From Cornus controversa (taxonomy: Eukaryota; Streptophyta; Magnoliopsida; Cornales; Cornaceae): 64,000 nt of DNA. The notes under the pieces were generated by a model, which was given only the letters and a program-made list of their open reading frames with translations, did not search any database and had not been told where the DNA came from. The stretch covers positions 92,382,533 through 92,446,532 of the forward strand of contig CM048845.1 of assembly GCA_026545225.1 (NCBI GenBank), given 5' to 3'. Positions 35,774-48,655 of the stretch are shown piece by piece (within the stretch, counting starts at the first letter, position 1; each line of letters begins with the position of its first letter). Both the position numbers and the translations under genes were made by a program.

Positions 35774-36955
35774 TTTGGAAAAACTACACTTGGATAAAGT
35801 TAGGAAGCCTAAATTACAAAGTGGTCTATTTTAAAAGTCTATTTTTCACTTTGGTTCAATTAAGCAAAATATTACATATACATTAAAAATTATTATTCAG
35901 ATCCAAAATGCCCTTCAATCTTTTATTTCAAAATATCAAATTATTCGTCTTAAATCAAATAATTCATTCACTCAATAAATTAAGAAAATATTTGAAACTG
36001 AAACAAACCCATAAAGTAAAACAAAATATACGTTATACAAGCACATGTGAGTATGTTATTATGTAGTAAAGTAATCACAATTAGACTACCTGATATGACC
36101 ATGTATGACAGTCAACTTTTTTTTATATTTAGATTAATGCAAGTGGATACACTTGTGGTATCATAACACATCAACTATATATAGATGTGAATGAAGTACA
36201 TTTTCTAAATGTGATTGGGTAACTTTTCGGTCTGGTATGCCTAAAAAAAATATAAGCATTAGGAAAAGATTTTACATCAAAACATGAGACACAAGGATAA
36301 GAAAAATTCAAATTTCATAAGTAAACTCCTATAAATTTCAAGTATGCCTACAAATGCAAACAAAATTTGAGCTTTATCAATAAATGAGTTATGAGTCATT
36401 CTATATAGAATATATCGGTTTACTAAATCAAATTAAGAACATATTTAAACAAACACATATGAATTAGATAGTTGATAATGACAACTTAAAAAAGTGACTA
36501 GTGAAACCTTTAATCTCATTTTAAAAACCTCAAAATTAAAAACCATTAGTACATGAATTTGCCATATAATTCAAAAATTAGTTCACTAATTATTATTTTT
36601 TTGAACAGTAAAAAAAACAGTTCACTAAAGGAAAATAAGAGACTATATTTTTGTAATGAGAGATGATCAACGACCAATAATTTATCTAGGTAGTGATATT
36701 TTGCAATAAATTCGATTTTCTTTGAGACAATAATCTGTTGGATTTTATTTAGTCACACACAACGCTCATTCAGTTGCAAAATAAAGTTTAATGTGGGTTG
36801 GAATAAGAGATTGAAGAGCATTTTGGACTTGAATAATAATTTTTAATTCATATGTGATTATTTTGTTTAATTCAACCAAAGTGAAAAATAAAAATTTAAA
36901 ATTGACCACTTTGTAATTTGGGCCTTGTAACTTTATTTAAGTGTAATTTTCCTTA
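35774..36955. mobile_element. Long-TIR nonautonomous DNA element
   Basis: The left arm (GGAAAAACTACACTTGGATA ... TTCACTTTGGTTCAATTAA ... CAAAATGCCCTTCAATC) recurs inverted at about 36810-36955 (GATTGAAGAGCATTTTGGAC ... AAGTGTAATTTTCC). The arms are about 140 bp with moderate divergence. The flanks TATTTTTT on the left and TATTTTTT on the right may be an 8-9-bp target duplication, but their low complexity makes that uncertain. The interior is AT-rich with no ORF. Confidence 0.7.
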
Positions 36956-37407
36956 TTTTTTTACCTTTAAAAAGTTTAAACTAGGTATAATAAGTTTTAG
37001 TATAAATATTAAAATTTTAATAATAAGTTATTATTTTAGAAAATGACTAAATTTAATGGTAATTACAGCTCTGTGTATTTTTTCCATTGTTATGATAAAT
37101 TAATACCAATAATAAAATTAAGATAAATAGCATAATTAATATTTTTATAAGAGAAAATGTAATGAAGATAATTTAATAATAAAGAACAAATTTAATAAAT
37201 ATGGGTAAAATTATCTTTTGTGTATCCTTAATTACAACAAATTATTAGTTTAACCATACCAATAATTCAAAGGGAACTTTACCCTTACCTTTTCATAAGA
37301 CTGTGTTTTAAGTTTTGGGCCTTTAACTATAGTCTCGCAATCCCAAGTAGTTCACAGATTCAAGGCCCAATAAAGGCCAAACAAGTAAATAGGAAATAAG
37401 AATAACC

Positions 37408-37650
37408 TTAAATAAAGCAACTGATAGTTTGCTGAAATAGATTACTAGAGTTGGACTGCATGGGTCCAAAAGAAAATTGATGAAGTGGGGAGGACCCATA
37501 AATTGATTCTTCACGATTCAAGTGACCTGTAAGTAGCTGAGCCAAGCAGAGAGGCCTTGCCCACTTGTTGGTTGAAACAAAGCTCTCAGGAATGATGGGC
37601 ATGCTTGTCCAGAGAACTCTTTCAGAATTGATTTGGATTTTTATTTTCAC
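37408..37650 (-). pseudogene. Possible gene fragment
   Basis: This minus-strand ORF reads protein-like, with balanced composition: SERVLWTSMPIIPESFVSTN, KWARPLCLAQLLTGHLNREE and SSPLHQFSFGPMQSNSS. A second possible piece on the same strand is LTCLKASEHWCIEALAKRS (about 38135-38070). I do not recognise the family. It may be a fragment of a larger gene carried or broken by transposons, or chance. Confidence 0.25.
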
Positions 37651-40102
37651 AATTCGTTACGAATTTAAAAATTAAAATATCGTAAATCACGATTCGAATT
37701 AAAAATTAAATCTTCGAAAGGTCGAATTAGACCGTAACAATCTGTTAGATATTATTATATATATATTTTAACGCTAAAGTCTAAACCAATAAACATTATA
37801 AAATATAAACCTACTCACTTTAGAACTTTGATAAGTTGATATTGGACTATAGTTAAAAAATGATAATATTGGACTATTTAAAACAAGCTCAACATGTAAA
37901 ATCAAACCGATTCAATACATTGTTTCACGGATTAGTTAGGCTCGAATTAAACTCTCGCACGGTTCGGATTGGTTTTCACTTTTATCAATCCGTAAACCAC
38001 GTTTCGAATTAGATTTAATTCTAATCCAATCCGATTCGAACTATGGTCACCTTTAACTCTTTTCCTGAGGCTTCTTTTTGCCAAAGCTTCAATACACCAA
38101 TGCTCTGATGCTTTCAGGCACGTTAGTTTTTTGAGCATGTGTAGCTAGACCTATAAACGGATCGGATACGAACCAGATCATGATTAATCTGATCTGAATC
38201 TGATAAGCATAATAGCTAATCCAATCCAATAATCCGACGGATTTTCATTGACTGAATCCATACTAATATCAACTTTATTGGATGTCCGATCAGATAATCT
38301 GATCCGTTTAAACAATACTCTAGAAATCAAATCAAGAAATTGGGGCGAACAACTTATGCGATATATATACATAAAAAATAAATAAAATATTTGGTGCAAA
38401 CAAGAAATTAAACACCAAATCTCAGCACGTATACATCTACATACATATACATTCGCAAGTATATTAAGAGATCAGAAAATACCTTGGCAAAATTGACACA
38501 GAAAAATAAAGGTTTCTTGGTGTTCGAGTGCTGGATATGATTTTTTGTATCGGTCACTGATGTTGATGTTGTTCTTTCCCTCCATAATCACTTCCATTCC
38601 TCTACATACATATATTATCCTCTGTAAAAGATTTGAGCTCGACCAAACCCTAACCCTAAGCCTCTCTCTATGTATATGTATATATATATATATAAGAATA
38701 AATTATTTGTATAAAACAAAAGCAAAGAGAGATACGGCCTACTAATACTCTCCCTTCCCCTTCCATTTCATTTGGGTGCGTATTAGACCATAGAGATTAG
38801 AGACTTATTATTATGTATGTGAGTATATATATAATTATGATTTGTCTTTTCTAATTAAATCAAAACAGATATTTCGGATCACCTCTAATACATATCCTAA
38901 TTTGTTAAGATATGAGATTATCAAGTTCGAATTATTATCGCGTTATCGAATTTTTTATACAATCCATAGTCGACTAATTAGATCAGATTCGGATTAGAAT
39001 TCAATCGATTGAGAGATCTATATGTAGCTCTCTGTAATCATGGCTAACATAGTCAGTTAGTATGGTCCTAAATGCACTGAGTAGTTTTAATAAAATGTAT
39101 AGATATATATAGAGCTTTTGGTAGACATTTGGAGGTGGAGAGAGAGAAAGCGAGCAGCTAACAGGCTCGTCGACTATAACAAGTCTTTTGAGTAGCAAAG
39201 TGTGCAAACGTGCCATCTAACGAGCACCACACGGCAAGCATTGACACGATGTTGAACGTGTTCATTATAGTTGATCACATAAATACACAACGTGTCAGAT
39301 AAACTTTATCAACCAATTATCCTCATCCAAAAGTAAAGGAGATAAACATTAGGAACCATTTATTTTTGATAGTGAAATATTACCATAAAATTCACCATTT
39401 CAAAGTTTCAACCAAAAATGTATCTCTGCTGAGCCAATATGTGAAAACCAATCCACCAAGATTGGTCACACAAGCAGCCAATTCAACTCTTTGCTTGATA
39501 TAGTAGAGATAAATGCAACACCTTGATTGGCAACTCATACAATAATAATGTATACACATTTATACAACATATGTTTAGTTGGGACTGTAATACTCGTATA
39601 CTGTTCCAATATTGCAACACCATTAAAATCTAACACACAAAGTACATTTTCATTGTTCTTGCATGCTTGATTTTCTAGTATTGCTTTCTGATTTAGTGGT
39701 GTTACATGTTTTTTATTGATGTAATACTACAAAATAGTACTAAACACAAATTTATTCCCGAGAGCATCTGACAATCTAAAAATTGGATTGGCACAATCTG
39801 AGTGAAGCGAAAGGAGGCCCTCTTACTTATTGAGTGGAAAAAATGAAAGGAAAAAAGAAGACGACATAAATGATTTTCAACAAACTAAAAATAAATTAAA
39901 AATATAACTTTTTAATACTTTTGTTCCAAAATTTTGTCCTTCATTGAAATTTTAACTTTTTAAGACAGACATTTAACAGTGTCCTCTTTTGAAATTCTAA
40001 GTCCACCTATTTAAGTTTAAAATTTCATATTCAGTACTATTTGGTTTTACCTAAACTTGTCTGGTTCACCCCCAACATTCTAACCAAACAAACAAAAATT
40101 AT

Positions 40103-40105
<3 letters not shown>

Positions 40106-40155
<50 letters not shown>
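40106..40155. repeat. TA microsatellite
   Basis: A pure run of about 25 TA units. Confidence 0.95.
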
Positions 40156-40159
<4 letters not shown>

Positions 40160-40852
40160 CATAAATTACGTACAATCATCCGCACACCACACATACAGTA
40201 TTATTTATAGAGCAAATTACAAAAAAAATCCTTCACAGAGCAAACTACAAAAATAAAATTCTCTCATCTATTTTTTATTGGCAAAAAGGGTGTCTATTTT
40301 TTTTTTTTTATGACATTAAACCTCTCTCAACTAATGAAAATGAAAACCTCCTGAGAAGGGTTAATAAAAATGTCTTCTCAAATGCAAAAAATAAAAAATA
40401 CATGCATACCAATATTTTTTTAAAAAATCAATAAATCCTACTTTTATCTTTAAATCACCATACTATAAATTTTCAATAATACCATTAATTTATACATTTT
40501 CATATTAATTTTTTACAATCTTTCTCCTGAGCCAAGATGGGTATGCATTGTTCATTCAACTCACAAAATGGGTCAAATTTGTAGCACAACTTTCTAATAA
40601 TTCACCCAAAATTATGTCAATACAAAATGAACTTCTCAAAAATCTTGCAAATAAACCAACAACTCCCAACGAGTTTATTTTATTTTATTGTTTTTGCAAA
40701 AAATAAAGTTCATTAATAAGATAAAGAATATACAAATTACCCCCCCACACGAAAAAACCAAAACCAAAACAAGAACAGAGAAAAAGGAAAAACTCTATTT
40801 GTGTATATATATTAAATGAGAATGTACGCAAACTCCCAATTCCATCGTCTAT

Positions 40853-40867
40853 ATATATATATCCATC

Positions 40868-40907
<40 letters not shown>
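40853..40907. repeat. TA microsatellite with CCATCGTC interruptions
   Basis: TA runs are preceded by a repeated CCATCGTCTATATATATA motif (near 40841 and 40863). Confidence 0.85.
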
Positions 40908-40923
<16 letters not shown>

Positions 40924-41125
40924 ACGTGTGTATCACACACAAAACACATGAGAAATGTGAATGTACGCAGCTCAATCAACATAAAAAAAGGCAGAAAAAT
41001 AATAGTAATATAAACGATAATTGTTCTTTGTACAGTTCAGAAACTAAGTTGAAATTTTTATTCCTAATTATTTGTTCCAGCAATTGAAAAGAAACAGACA
41101 ATGTTCTATTTCTGTTTCTTGATTT

Positions 41126-41641
41126 TCATTCGTTACCTTCTTCCATATTATGATACGACGATGAATCCACCAAAGACAGAGAAGGAATACAACTTTCGGA
41201 TCTGGCAAGCACTGCACGATCATCTCCGCTTTTCTTGGTAGGACTGGTTGGCATCGACCTCAATGATCTCGGAGAATCAAAACTTCGCCTGAGGATATGC
41301 CTAATGGCAGAGATCAAATGAACCGTCGGATTCGAAGGCGGACCTTCTGGTTCCAACTTCTTGCAGAAGTTGATGTGCCGAGTTAAAGCCTCTTCGGTGC
41401 TGATCAGCCTCTCGCATCTCATGATTTCATCTTTCACGGCCTCGGCGCAGAGTCCACAGATCCATTTGCCTTGATATCGCTCGCGAACTCGGTCTATGTA
41501 CGCCAGAGTACACTCCTCCGTGAATCCACAACAGTCGCATCTGGCGAACTCGACTTCGATTTGAGTCGTCACCTTGGACGCAACAGGTTGTGATTCTGTT
41601 GCAGATATCACCATTGAATCGCTATAAACAGTTGCAGACAT
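41126..41641 (-). CDS. DUF1677 family Cys-rich protein
   Basis: Encodes 171 residues from the ATG at 41641. The conserved core is CDCCGFTEECTLAYIDRVRE (35-54), then GKWICGLCAEAVKDEI (58-73) and CERLISTEEALTRHINFC (76-93). This is the DUF1677 signature, a plant family of unknown function. Cys35, 37, 38, 44, 62, 65, 76 and 93 could bind zinc (inference). The C-terminal third is Ser/Arg-rich and probably disordered (SFDSPRSLRSMPTSPTKKS). An earlier in-frame ATG at 41668 would add nine residues (MSCFSRDFA). I prefer 41641 because a good acceptor (TTTTTCTAG) lies between the two, and a matching donor plus TATA box lie upstream, which puts the first ATG inside a 5' UTR intron. No neighbour suggests its role. 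Confidence 0.9.
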   Translation of the reverse strand: MSATVYSDSMVISATESQPVASKVTTQIEVEFARCDCCGFTEECTLAYIDRVRERYQGKWICGLCAEAVKDEIMRCERLISTEEALTRHINFCKKLEPEGPPSNPTVHLISAIRHILRRSFDSPRSLRSMPTSPTKKSGDDRAVLARSESCIPSLSLVDSSSYHNMEEGNE

Positions 41642-41651
41642 TGCAAAATCC

Positions 41652-41829
41652 CTAGAAAAACAACTCATTTGCAATTATAAACCAAACAGAAAAGAGTTAC
41701 GATGGAATTAATCACATCAATCAGAAAACTCATTTGCGATTTCTAAACAAAATATCAAATCAAACAAACCAAAATAATGATGAAATTAATCAAACTATAA
41801 GAAAAATAAATAGGATTCATTAAAATTAC
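41652..41829 (-). other. Probable 5' UTR intron of the DUF1677 gene
   Basis: On the minus strand CTTCTGCTG|GTAATTTT (41829) and TTGTTTTTCTAG|GGATTTTGCA (41652) are good plant donor and acceptor sites, 178 bp apart and T-rich between. The CDS ATG follows 10 nt after the acceptor. This is inference from sites only. Confidence 0.5.
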
Positions 41830-41897
41830 CAGCAGAAGCAGATCAAAATGAATTCTTAATGTTTTTCTCTGTATCTCTCCGCTTCTGCTACTTTTAA

Positions 41898-41905
41898 TTT
41901 ATATA
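41898..41905 (-). promoter_or_regulatory. TATA box of the DUF1677 gene
   Basis: TATATAAA on the minus strand lies about 70 bp upstream of the proposed 5' UTR splice donor, a spacing that fits transcription starting near 41870. Confidence 0.5.
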
Positions 41906-42269
41906 ATCTTCTTTTATCTCTCTTTTTCCCACTCTCCTTCTTCGACCTCTGCTTCTTCAGGAATAAAAAATTTAAACATCAGAGACATTTCACAGAAAAG
42001 CTTTCTTTCTTTTTTTTTCTGAAACTCCCCCTAGAATATCAAATTCAGTACAGTTTATAGGATACTTTAAAAAGAGAATCAATATTGTATTGATTCAGAA
42101 ACAAAAAACAGAGATAGTTTTTTTTTGTTTCTCCTCCACAAATTCTCCAATAGAGAGAGAATCAATATTGTGTCTAGTCGAAACGGAAAAACAGAGAGAG
42201 TTTTTTTGTTTCTCCTCCTCAAATTCACCACTCGTTTAGCAGACACTTATTACAGAGAGATAAAATATA

Positions 42270-42273
<4 letters not shown>

Positions 42274-42307
<34 letters not shown>

Positions 42308-42341
42308 TATACATAGAGAGAGAGAGCGCGAGAGAGAGAGG
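42274..42341. repeat. Compound TA and GA microsatellite
   Basis: A TA run (42274-42302) is followed by ACATAGAGAGAGAGAGCGCG and more GA units. It lies upstream of the DUF1677 gene. Confidence 0.9.
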
Positions 42342-42595
42342 AGGGGTTTGAGGAGGGAGAGAGAAAGGGGGGAGGTGTTACGTTTTTGTAAGGAAGCAAG
42401 AGGCGAATAGGTCCAATGATTGGCGGGTTGAAGAGTGGACTGTAATATGGTCCACGTCAGCAATCAGAGCTGGCATTAAATCTTGACCGTGGATTGAAGG
42501 ATTGCCAGTTGTGCTTATCCTGTCCGAAGACTTGTAAATGTGCTGTTTGGAAGCTTTTCTTTTCTTTCGTGTTCTAATAGCCAATCGTAGAGCCC

Positions 42596-42621
42596 CACGT
42601 GTAATCCACCGACGTGCACGT
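42596..42621. promoter_or_regulatory. G-box and ACGT-palindrome cluster
   Basis: CACGTG at 42596-42601 and the palindrome ACGTGCACGT at 42612-42621 lie about 960 bp upstream of the DUF1677 ATG with no gene between. A further CCACGTCAG lies near 42452. ACGT cores bind plant bZIP and bHLH factors. Any role is inference. Confidence 0.4.
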
Positions 42622-42699
42622 ACGATACTCCAACTCAACATTTCTTGGAATTTGAAATAACTGCTAGAACCTTCCAAAAAAAATAAAAAAGAAATTACT

Positions 42700-44119
42700 G
42701 CTCGTACAGTACCTATGGACCCGGTTAATTGCTAGTAATTAGTAATTAATTAACACTAATCACGATTACGACTTCACCATCACGCCAACCAATTTGGAAT
42801 GCGATGAGAAAGGAGGTAATTGATTTTGAAAGAGCACGTTTTGAATTAGAGTATATCTAAGAAAATCTTCATAAATTTAACGAAATCAAATCTACCTTAC
42901 GAATTTTCATCACATCTACTTATAAATTTAAATTTTATTCATTACTTTTGGTAAAACTTTACCATATAAGGTGATAAAATTCAAAATATAACAAATATTA
43001 TTTAAAGTTGAATGAGTAGGAGAGGATGTTATAATAATTTTACGATCGTGATATTTATGACATTATCTTTACATCATATTCACACACATAAAATTGATTA
43101 AAAAGATTAATTGTCGAAGTCAGGATTCGAAGCATGAGTCATAAATGAATTATTGAGTACGTTTAATCTAACCACTTCACAAAGTAATTGGATGTTCAAC
43201 AATGCTGTATTTGTTTGACGCAAGGAATATACCCTACCAATGATGTATCTCTCGTATCAGCTGGTTTTGTAAATTGACGCAAGTCCCATTCATGTAGTCG
43301 CTGTCTAATAATGGTCATGGGCCAAGCGGGCAACCAGTGAGAATAATTATTGACAGAGTGCGAGTGTGAGAAGGACTACCACTATTGGATATCTTTCATT
43401 AATAGATTTGTATGACACGTAAGCTATGGTATGTGACATCATTGGAAGCTTAGGCATCTTAATATCGCAAACTTAATTACATCCAACTCATGCATTTTTC
43501 ACACACTCTTGCTATTGTTGCCCAACAAACTAAAAGACAAATTCCAGGGTCAAAATCATCACACCCTCTACTTGAGTTGCTTGTTTTAATATTTCTGAAA
43601 AAAAATATATGTTTTACACTTTTAACAAAATAGCATTTTTCTTTCTTTCACATGTATTTCTCAAACATTGATCATTTTTCGATTATACATACTAGGATTA
43701 TGTTTCAATAGGGAAAAGTCAAGTGGTTTGATTCTTCCACTAAAATCAATTCTATCTTCAAATGACTTGGCATGTTATTTGATGCAGCACATGTCATCCA
43801 TTTTTTCTTAAAATAGTTGGACCAAGCCGTGTTCACAGGAGAAGATCCATTCTCGATCAAAAATTATCTAATAAATAAAAATCACTAATTTCACTGTTTA
43901 GGATTCCAAAATCATGTTTTTGAATCGAATAAGGAGACTATCTAATATTTTGGAATTTTTTTTAAAGGTCTAAACAAAGTGAAATTTTTATGAAATATGA
44001 ATCTAGCTCTATTTTTTTTTTTTATCAAAAGATAATTTCAAATTTAAATATTTTTAAGATTCCTTTTATTTTTAGGATTTATTTACTACTACAAATACGG
44101 AATAAAATATAATGATTTC
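42700..44119. other. Intergenic, nothing recognised
   Basis: AT-rich, no credible ORF. A GTCAGGATTCGAAGCATGAG patch near 43120 recalls transposon debris, but no ends were found. Confidence 0.5.
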
Positions 44120-44420
44120 CCTTGAAATTTGGCCTAATTACACACTACAATTATTTTTGGTGTTTATTATACTGTGTACTCCTAGATGTTATGAAACGTC
44201 CTTTTTATATTTAATATATTTAATAATTTTAAATACAAAAATCTTTTAATATGAAAAATTCTATATTGCCCACTATATATATATATATATTAATTGTGAA
44301 GTATTTTATACACATGTCAAAGGTAATTTTGTTAATATTTTAATAGTATTTTTGTCATTTCAACATAGTGTAATAAATGTCAATCATGGTTGTCGTGTGT
44401 AATTAGACCAAAGTCCAGGT
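44120..44420. mobile_element. MITE-like element, about 300 bp
   Basis: The left end CCTTGAAATTTGGCCTAATT + ACACAC is matched inverted at the right end (GTGTGTAATTAGACCAAAGT + CCAGG), with similarity continuing inward for about 55 bp. The target duplication is unclear. The interior is AT-rich. Confidence 0.65.
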
Positions 44421-46487
44421 TAGTGTATGTTACCCATAAATAAAGGTACTGCAAGAGCATATTTAATTCATCCATCAATTATTAATAAAATATCAAGAGG
44501 AAATTTGATTTCTCTTTTAAGGTTGTGGATTTAAAGTTGGTATCAGGGACTTAATTCTACCATTGTCTGATGGCGAAAGATGGTTTTGGCAGCAACCACT
44601 CTAGTGCAACTGAGAAGAAATTGAAGCAAAATTTTGTAGCATTACAATAAAGTCCTCAATGCTAATGAAATTTTGTTGATACTTATATACAATGAATCAT
44701 TTTATTCACAACCAAATTCGAGGATGACTTCTTCCTAGAGCACCTACTAGTTTCAATGAATCCAAAATCACAATTTTCAATCATGGTGCTTGTTCTCTAT
44801 CCAAAAGTCTAAGCTTCTTTACCTAAAAGCCTAAATTATTAAGTAGTGCTGCATAACCACCCTTATATACCCAAATCTTTTCCCATTCGAATCTGATGTG
44901 GAACAAAGTTAGCCCCGTCTAACATAGGGAGACTATCTAATATTTCAAAAATTTTGTTGAAGATAAAAAAATAAAAAAAATAAAAAGTCAGATTATTCTG
45001 AAATTTGGTATTTATCTTAGTTTAATGATTATGAACTTATATCTATTTTTTTTTTATAATTTGGACTATTTTCATAATTACTTCTATTTTTAGAATTTAT
45101 TTAGGGAGCTGATATTGAAGCTCCACCAATATTCTCAAACGCTCCACTCTCCTTTTTAAAAATAAAAAATAAAAAAATATTACAAAAGAGTCTCTATACC
45201 ATAGAATACGTAATTCTTACATTTTTAATGCCATGATTGTCATTCTCTTTAACATTTAATATATTACTGGTAGTTAGATAATATATGAAGTTTACCTTTA
45301 CTCATTTATATATAATTAGTATAAAAAGTAAAATTTATGTGAATCAGTAAAAGCTATCTCATTAAATTGAAAGCAAACCAATATCTACTATAAACAATAA
45401 TCTTTAATTGATTTTTTTTTAGAAACGTATATTTAATTGAATTGGAAATCCAAGGAAACCTAGTTTTACTTAACCAAAAACTATGTTTGTATAGTTCAAT
45501 AAACAAGCCAATAAAACTTGTTTGATTTTAAAAGGAAAATTTTAAAAATTATTTTATTGTGTGATTAAATTAATTACTTTTAAGTTGTATATAATATAAT
45601 GTGTATATATTATATAAATTTGTGAATTCTGAGACTCGAAACAACAAAAATTTCTTTTTCAAAAATTCCTCTTCATTTATAGAGTAGGGAATTGTGTTGT
45701 TCACAAGTTAAAAACTTTAGCGCTAAGAAAGAAAATTGAGAGGTTTTTGATTAAGATTTGCTTCTTCATAATATTTGATTCATAACATTTGTCTTTTCTT
45801 GCTCCTCACTTTAACAGAGAAGGAAAAATATATACTATTAAAAATGTAATACCAAATATTCGTTTAGTCATCTATTAATTATAAATAAAATATTAAAATT
45901 AATTTCACTGTGGATTCCAAGTTGTTTAGTTCCAACATTAACATAATAAATCATATAGCTATATTAGTGTTGCTTAATTATGCTCATAATTTAAATAAAT
46001 AAATACTCATCAGAAGGGAAGATTTATTATACATTTTATATGAAACGCTGAGGTCCAATTCTGCTTTTTATATACAACACGTGTAACGAAATTCATGGTC
46101 CCAAGGACCCAAATGACTTATTAATTAAGTTGCTTTTTCTTTTAGATTGAGAGTTGGCTTCGGCTGTTTCTATTAACCAAACTTCATCTTCACCCATACA
46201 CATCCAAAATGACATTTAAAAACAAAATACACTTGTGTTTATGCAATAAACAAAGTTAGGTATATCTAAAGCCAAACACGCCTCATTTAGGTTATCTACA
46301 TCAAATTTGCATAGGTGAGAGATAGGACAAGAGTACTAGTTTCATAGTTGACGCAAACGCGATTGGCTAAAGCTTGTTAGCATTACGTATGGCTTTCTAT
46401 TAATGGAATATGCTAAAAGATCCTTAATTATAGTGAGTGTAGAGAAGTGTGATGGAAAGTCTCGATTAATTAAGGTTGGACCAAATA
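44421..46487. other. Intergenic, nothing recognised
   Basis: No credible ORF, no RNA gene seen; AT-rich with short simple repeats. Confidence 0.5.
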
Positions 46488-47265
46488 AAAATCAGAGCCT
46501 GCTCAATCAAATTTGAGGCTTAGACGAAAAATATAATAATAGTGGAATTTTAATGTTTAAAATACTAATATCAAATAATAGTTAATAATTTTTATTTAAA
46601 AATTATTATTCTTAACTTTTTGATGTTATTAGTTAAATGATTTGAGATTATTAGTTGTAACAAATTTATCAACAACTTTTTTTTTAGATTGAACTATTTT
46701 ATCTATTTCACTCTTTTTTTTTTTTTTTAAGTTTTTTATATTGTGATTCATATTTTCTATTAGACATATTCAATAATATAAATAAAAATGGCTACAAACT
46801 AAATATAAAATTTCTATGATAAACAAATAATAATAAAAAAGTCTCTAAGATAAGGATTTAAAGAAACAAAAATTATGAGTTTAATTAAAAAGAATAGGAA
46901 ATTAGAAAGAAAAAAAAAAAAACAAGAGTAGATGAAAAGTTTTATCACTTTTCAAAAATCATTTGTGCGATAAGATGAATAAATTTTTTTATTATCCTAA
47001 ACTATTAATACACCCTAATTGGCTTAAAGAAAGAGACGAGAGAAAATCTAAGAATAGATGGAAATATCATTTTCCAATATCATTTATCCAATGAAAATAA
47101 AGTAGAATTAAATTATAGGAACGTACTTTAATACACCATACTCCATTGAAGCCTAAATATAAATGAATGAAATTTTTTAGGAGCCTAATAAATGAATTCT
47201 ATTGGGTGGGGCGTTAACCGACCGCCTAAGTCGCCTAAGGCTCCAGTCACCCCTGAGTTTATAAT
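46488..47265 (+). repeat. Dispersed repeat family X, copy 1
   Basis: Begins near AGAGCCTGCTCAATCAAATT and ends near CCTAAGGCTCCAGTCACCCC. The internal text GTGATTCATATTTTCTATTA and AATGAATTCTATTGGG returns in reverse complement in 49943-50640. The ends recall plant elements that open or close with GGGCC(T/G)G(C)... motifs. No ORF, so it is nonautonomous. Confidence 0.6.
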
Positions 47266-48404
47266 TGAGAATGTAAAAATTTCAAGAGAACGGTAGTCGA
47301 CAAATTATGCACAATAATCGTTGTATCACGTTATTAGTATAACGAACTAATAAAAACACACCATTGTAACGTATAATTTCTCAATCATCGGAGGTTACTA
47401 TTAATGGAAAATTGAACAGGATAAGGACCCAACTTTAATTGAGAGAATGGAGAGAAAAATGAGACATTCAAGTAATCAAGATTGGACCAAGTAAGTGCAA
47501 ATCTAATTATTATTAATTGTTTTCATATATGGCAATGATTACCCCTAAACTCAATCCTTAGTTTTATACTTGATGTATTTAAAATTGTATCACCACATAT
47601 ATCAAATAATAACTTAAATGACTATTTATAATAAGTTTTGACTTGTAATTATAGTCATGGCTCACTAGTCACACATTCATCATGCTAAAGGGCCAACAAG
47701 GAGAAATTATTATATATCACAAAAATTTCTTATATTGGAGAATCCTAATACTAATAAGATTTATCTTTCATGATTTTCTATGATAATAAAAAATTAAATG
47801 TTATCACTGACTTTATCGAGTGGTTGTGAATTATCTTAATTTGGAAGTATGAAATGAAATGATACCAACTTGCTTCCTTTTATGTCTATGATTGCGTCCA
47901 TTATTTATGTTAAGTGGACCAACATTAGATCAACTTGTCTCTCACCTTCGTCAGCAATATTTTTGGACATACTTTCACCTTTTTTTATTATATTTTCAAC
48001 TTTGATTTTATATGCCAATTGCTATATTATAGTCTACTGTAGTGGAATGTTTTATAAAATGTACATAAAATCGATTCTTATGTCTGAAAATGAGTCATTT
48101 GACGCAAATTCTTTATCCATAAATTCAAATTTCATCGGAACAAACAGTCTAGACTTAAATAATGCATGTGAATTGATGGACAATTTAAAAAAGAAAAAGA
48201 AAAAATAGAGAGAACTAAAAACGCTATTTTTAATGAAAAAAAAAAATCATAAAAAAATGTATATCCTACTCAACAATGTCCCTTGAGTTTCACACTTTCA
48301 CTACTTAATTACTTATTTAATTGTAGTAGGTATTGGACTGGTCCTACTCATATATAAATTCACATTGAATAATGATTTGAAGGCTTTATTTTGATGTGAG
48401 TGGG
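47266..48404. other. Intergenic, nothing recognised
   Basis: A plus-strand ORF at 47870-48208 is hydrophobic and ends in a Lys run. It has no recognisable domain, so it is not called. Confidence 0.5.
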
Positions 48405-48655
48405 ACGGTGAATTTTATCATGTGATGTTATGTGATGAGACTCACTATTGTATAAAATTATTTTCAGTCTACTCTGATTCGGACTCTCTATCATTACTCA
48501 TTCGTATTTGATTCTGATTTTATTTTTGTGTGAGTACGATAATAAGTCTCACCACATGATGTCGTGTGACTAGACTCACCATTCCACTAGTATAAAATTA
48601 TTTTTAATTTAATCCGTTTCAATTCTCAATCATTACTCATTCAGATTTGATTAAA
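48405..48655. repeat. Degenerate direct duplication
   Basis: Two stretches (about 48405-48515 and 48537-48655) share GTGA-GAGACTCAC-ATT, GTATAAAATTATTTT and TCATTACTCATTC in the same order. Confidence 0.65.

Larger units (their letters stand above)
36956..41125. other. Gene-poor stretch with repeat debris
   Basis: 37640-38360 and 38880-39010 carry many GGATTCGGATT/AATCCGATTC-like motifs typical of old transposon debris. No complete gene was found. 39230-40100 and 40200-40850 are featureless apart from simple repeats. Confidence 0.5.

Noticed and set aside
42378-42677. 99-residue minus-strand ORF upstream of the DUF1677 gene
   Set aside because: It opens with a non-ATG codon, overlaps simple repeats, has no recognisable domain, and its frame does not look coding.
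47870-48208. 112-residue hydrophobic ORF
   Set aside because: AT-driven Ile/Phe/Tyr composition with a terminal Lys run; no family.
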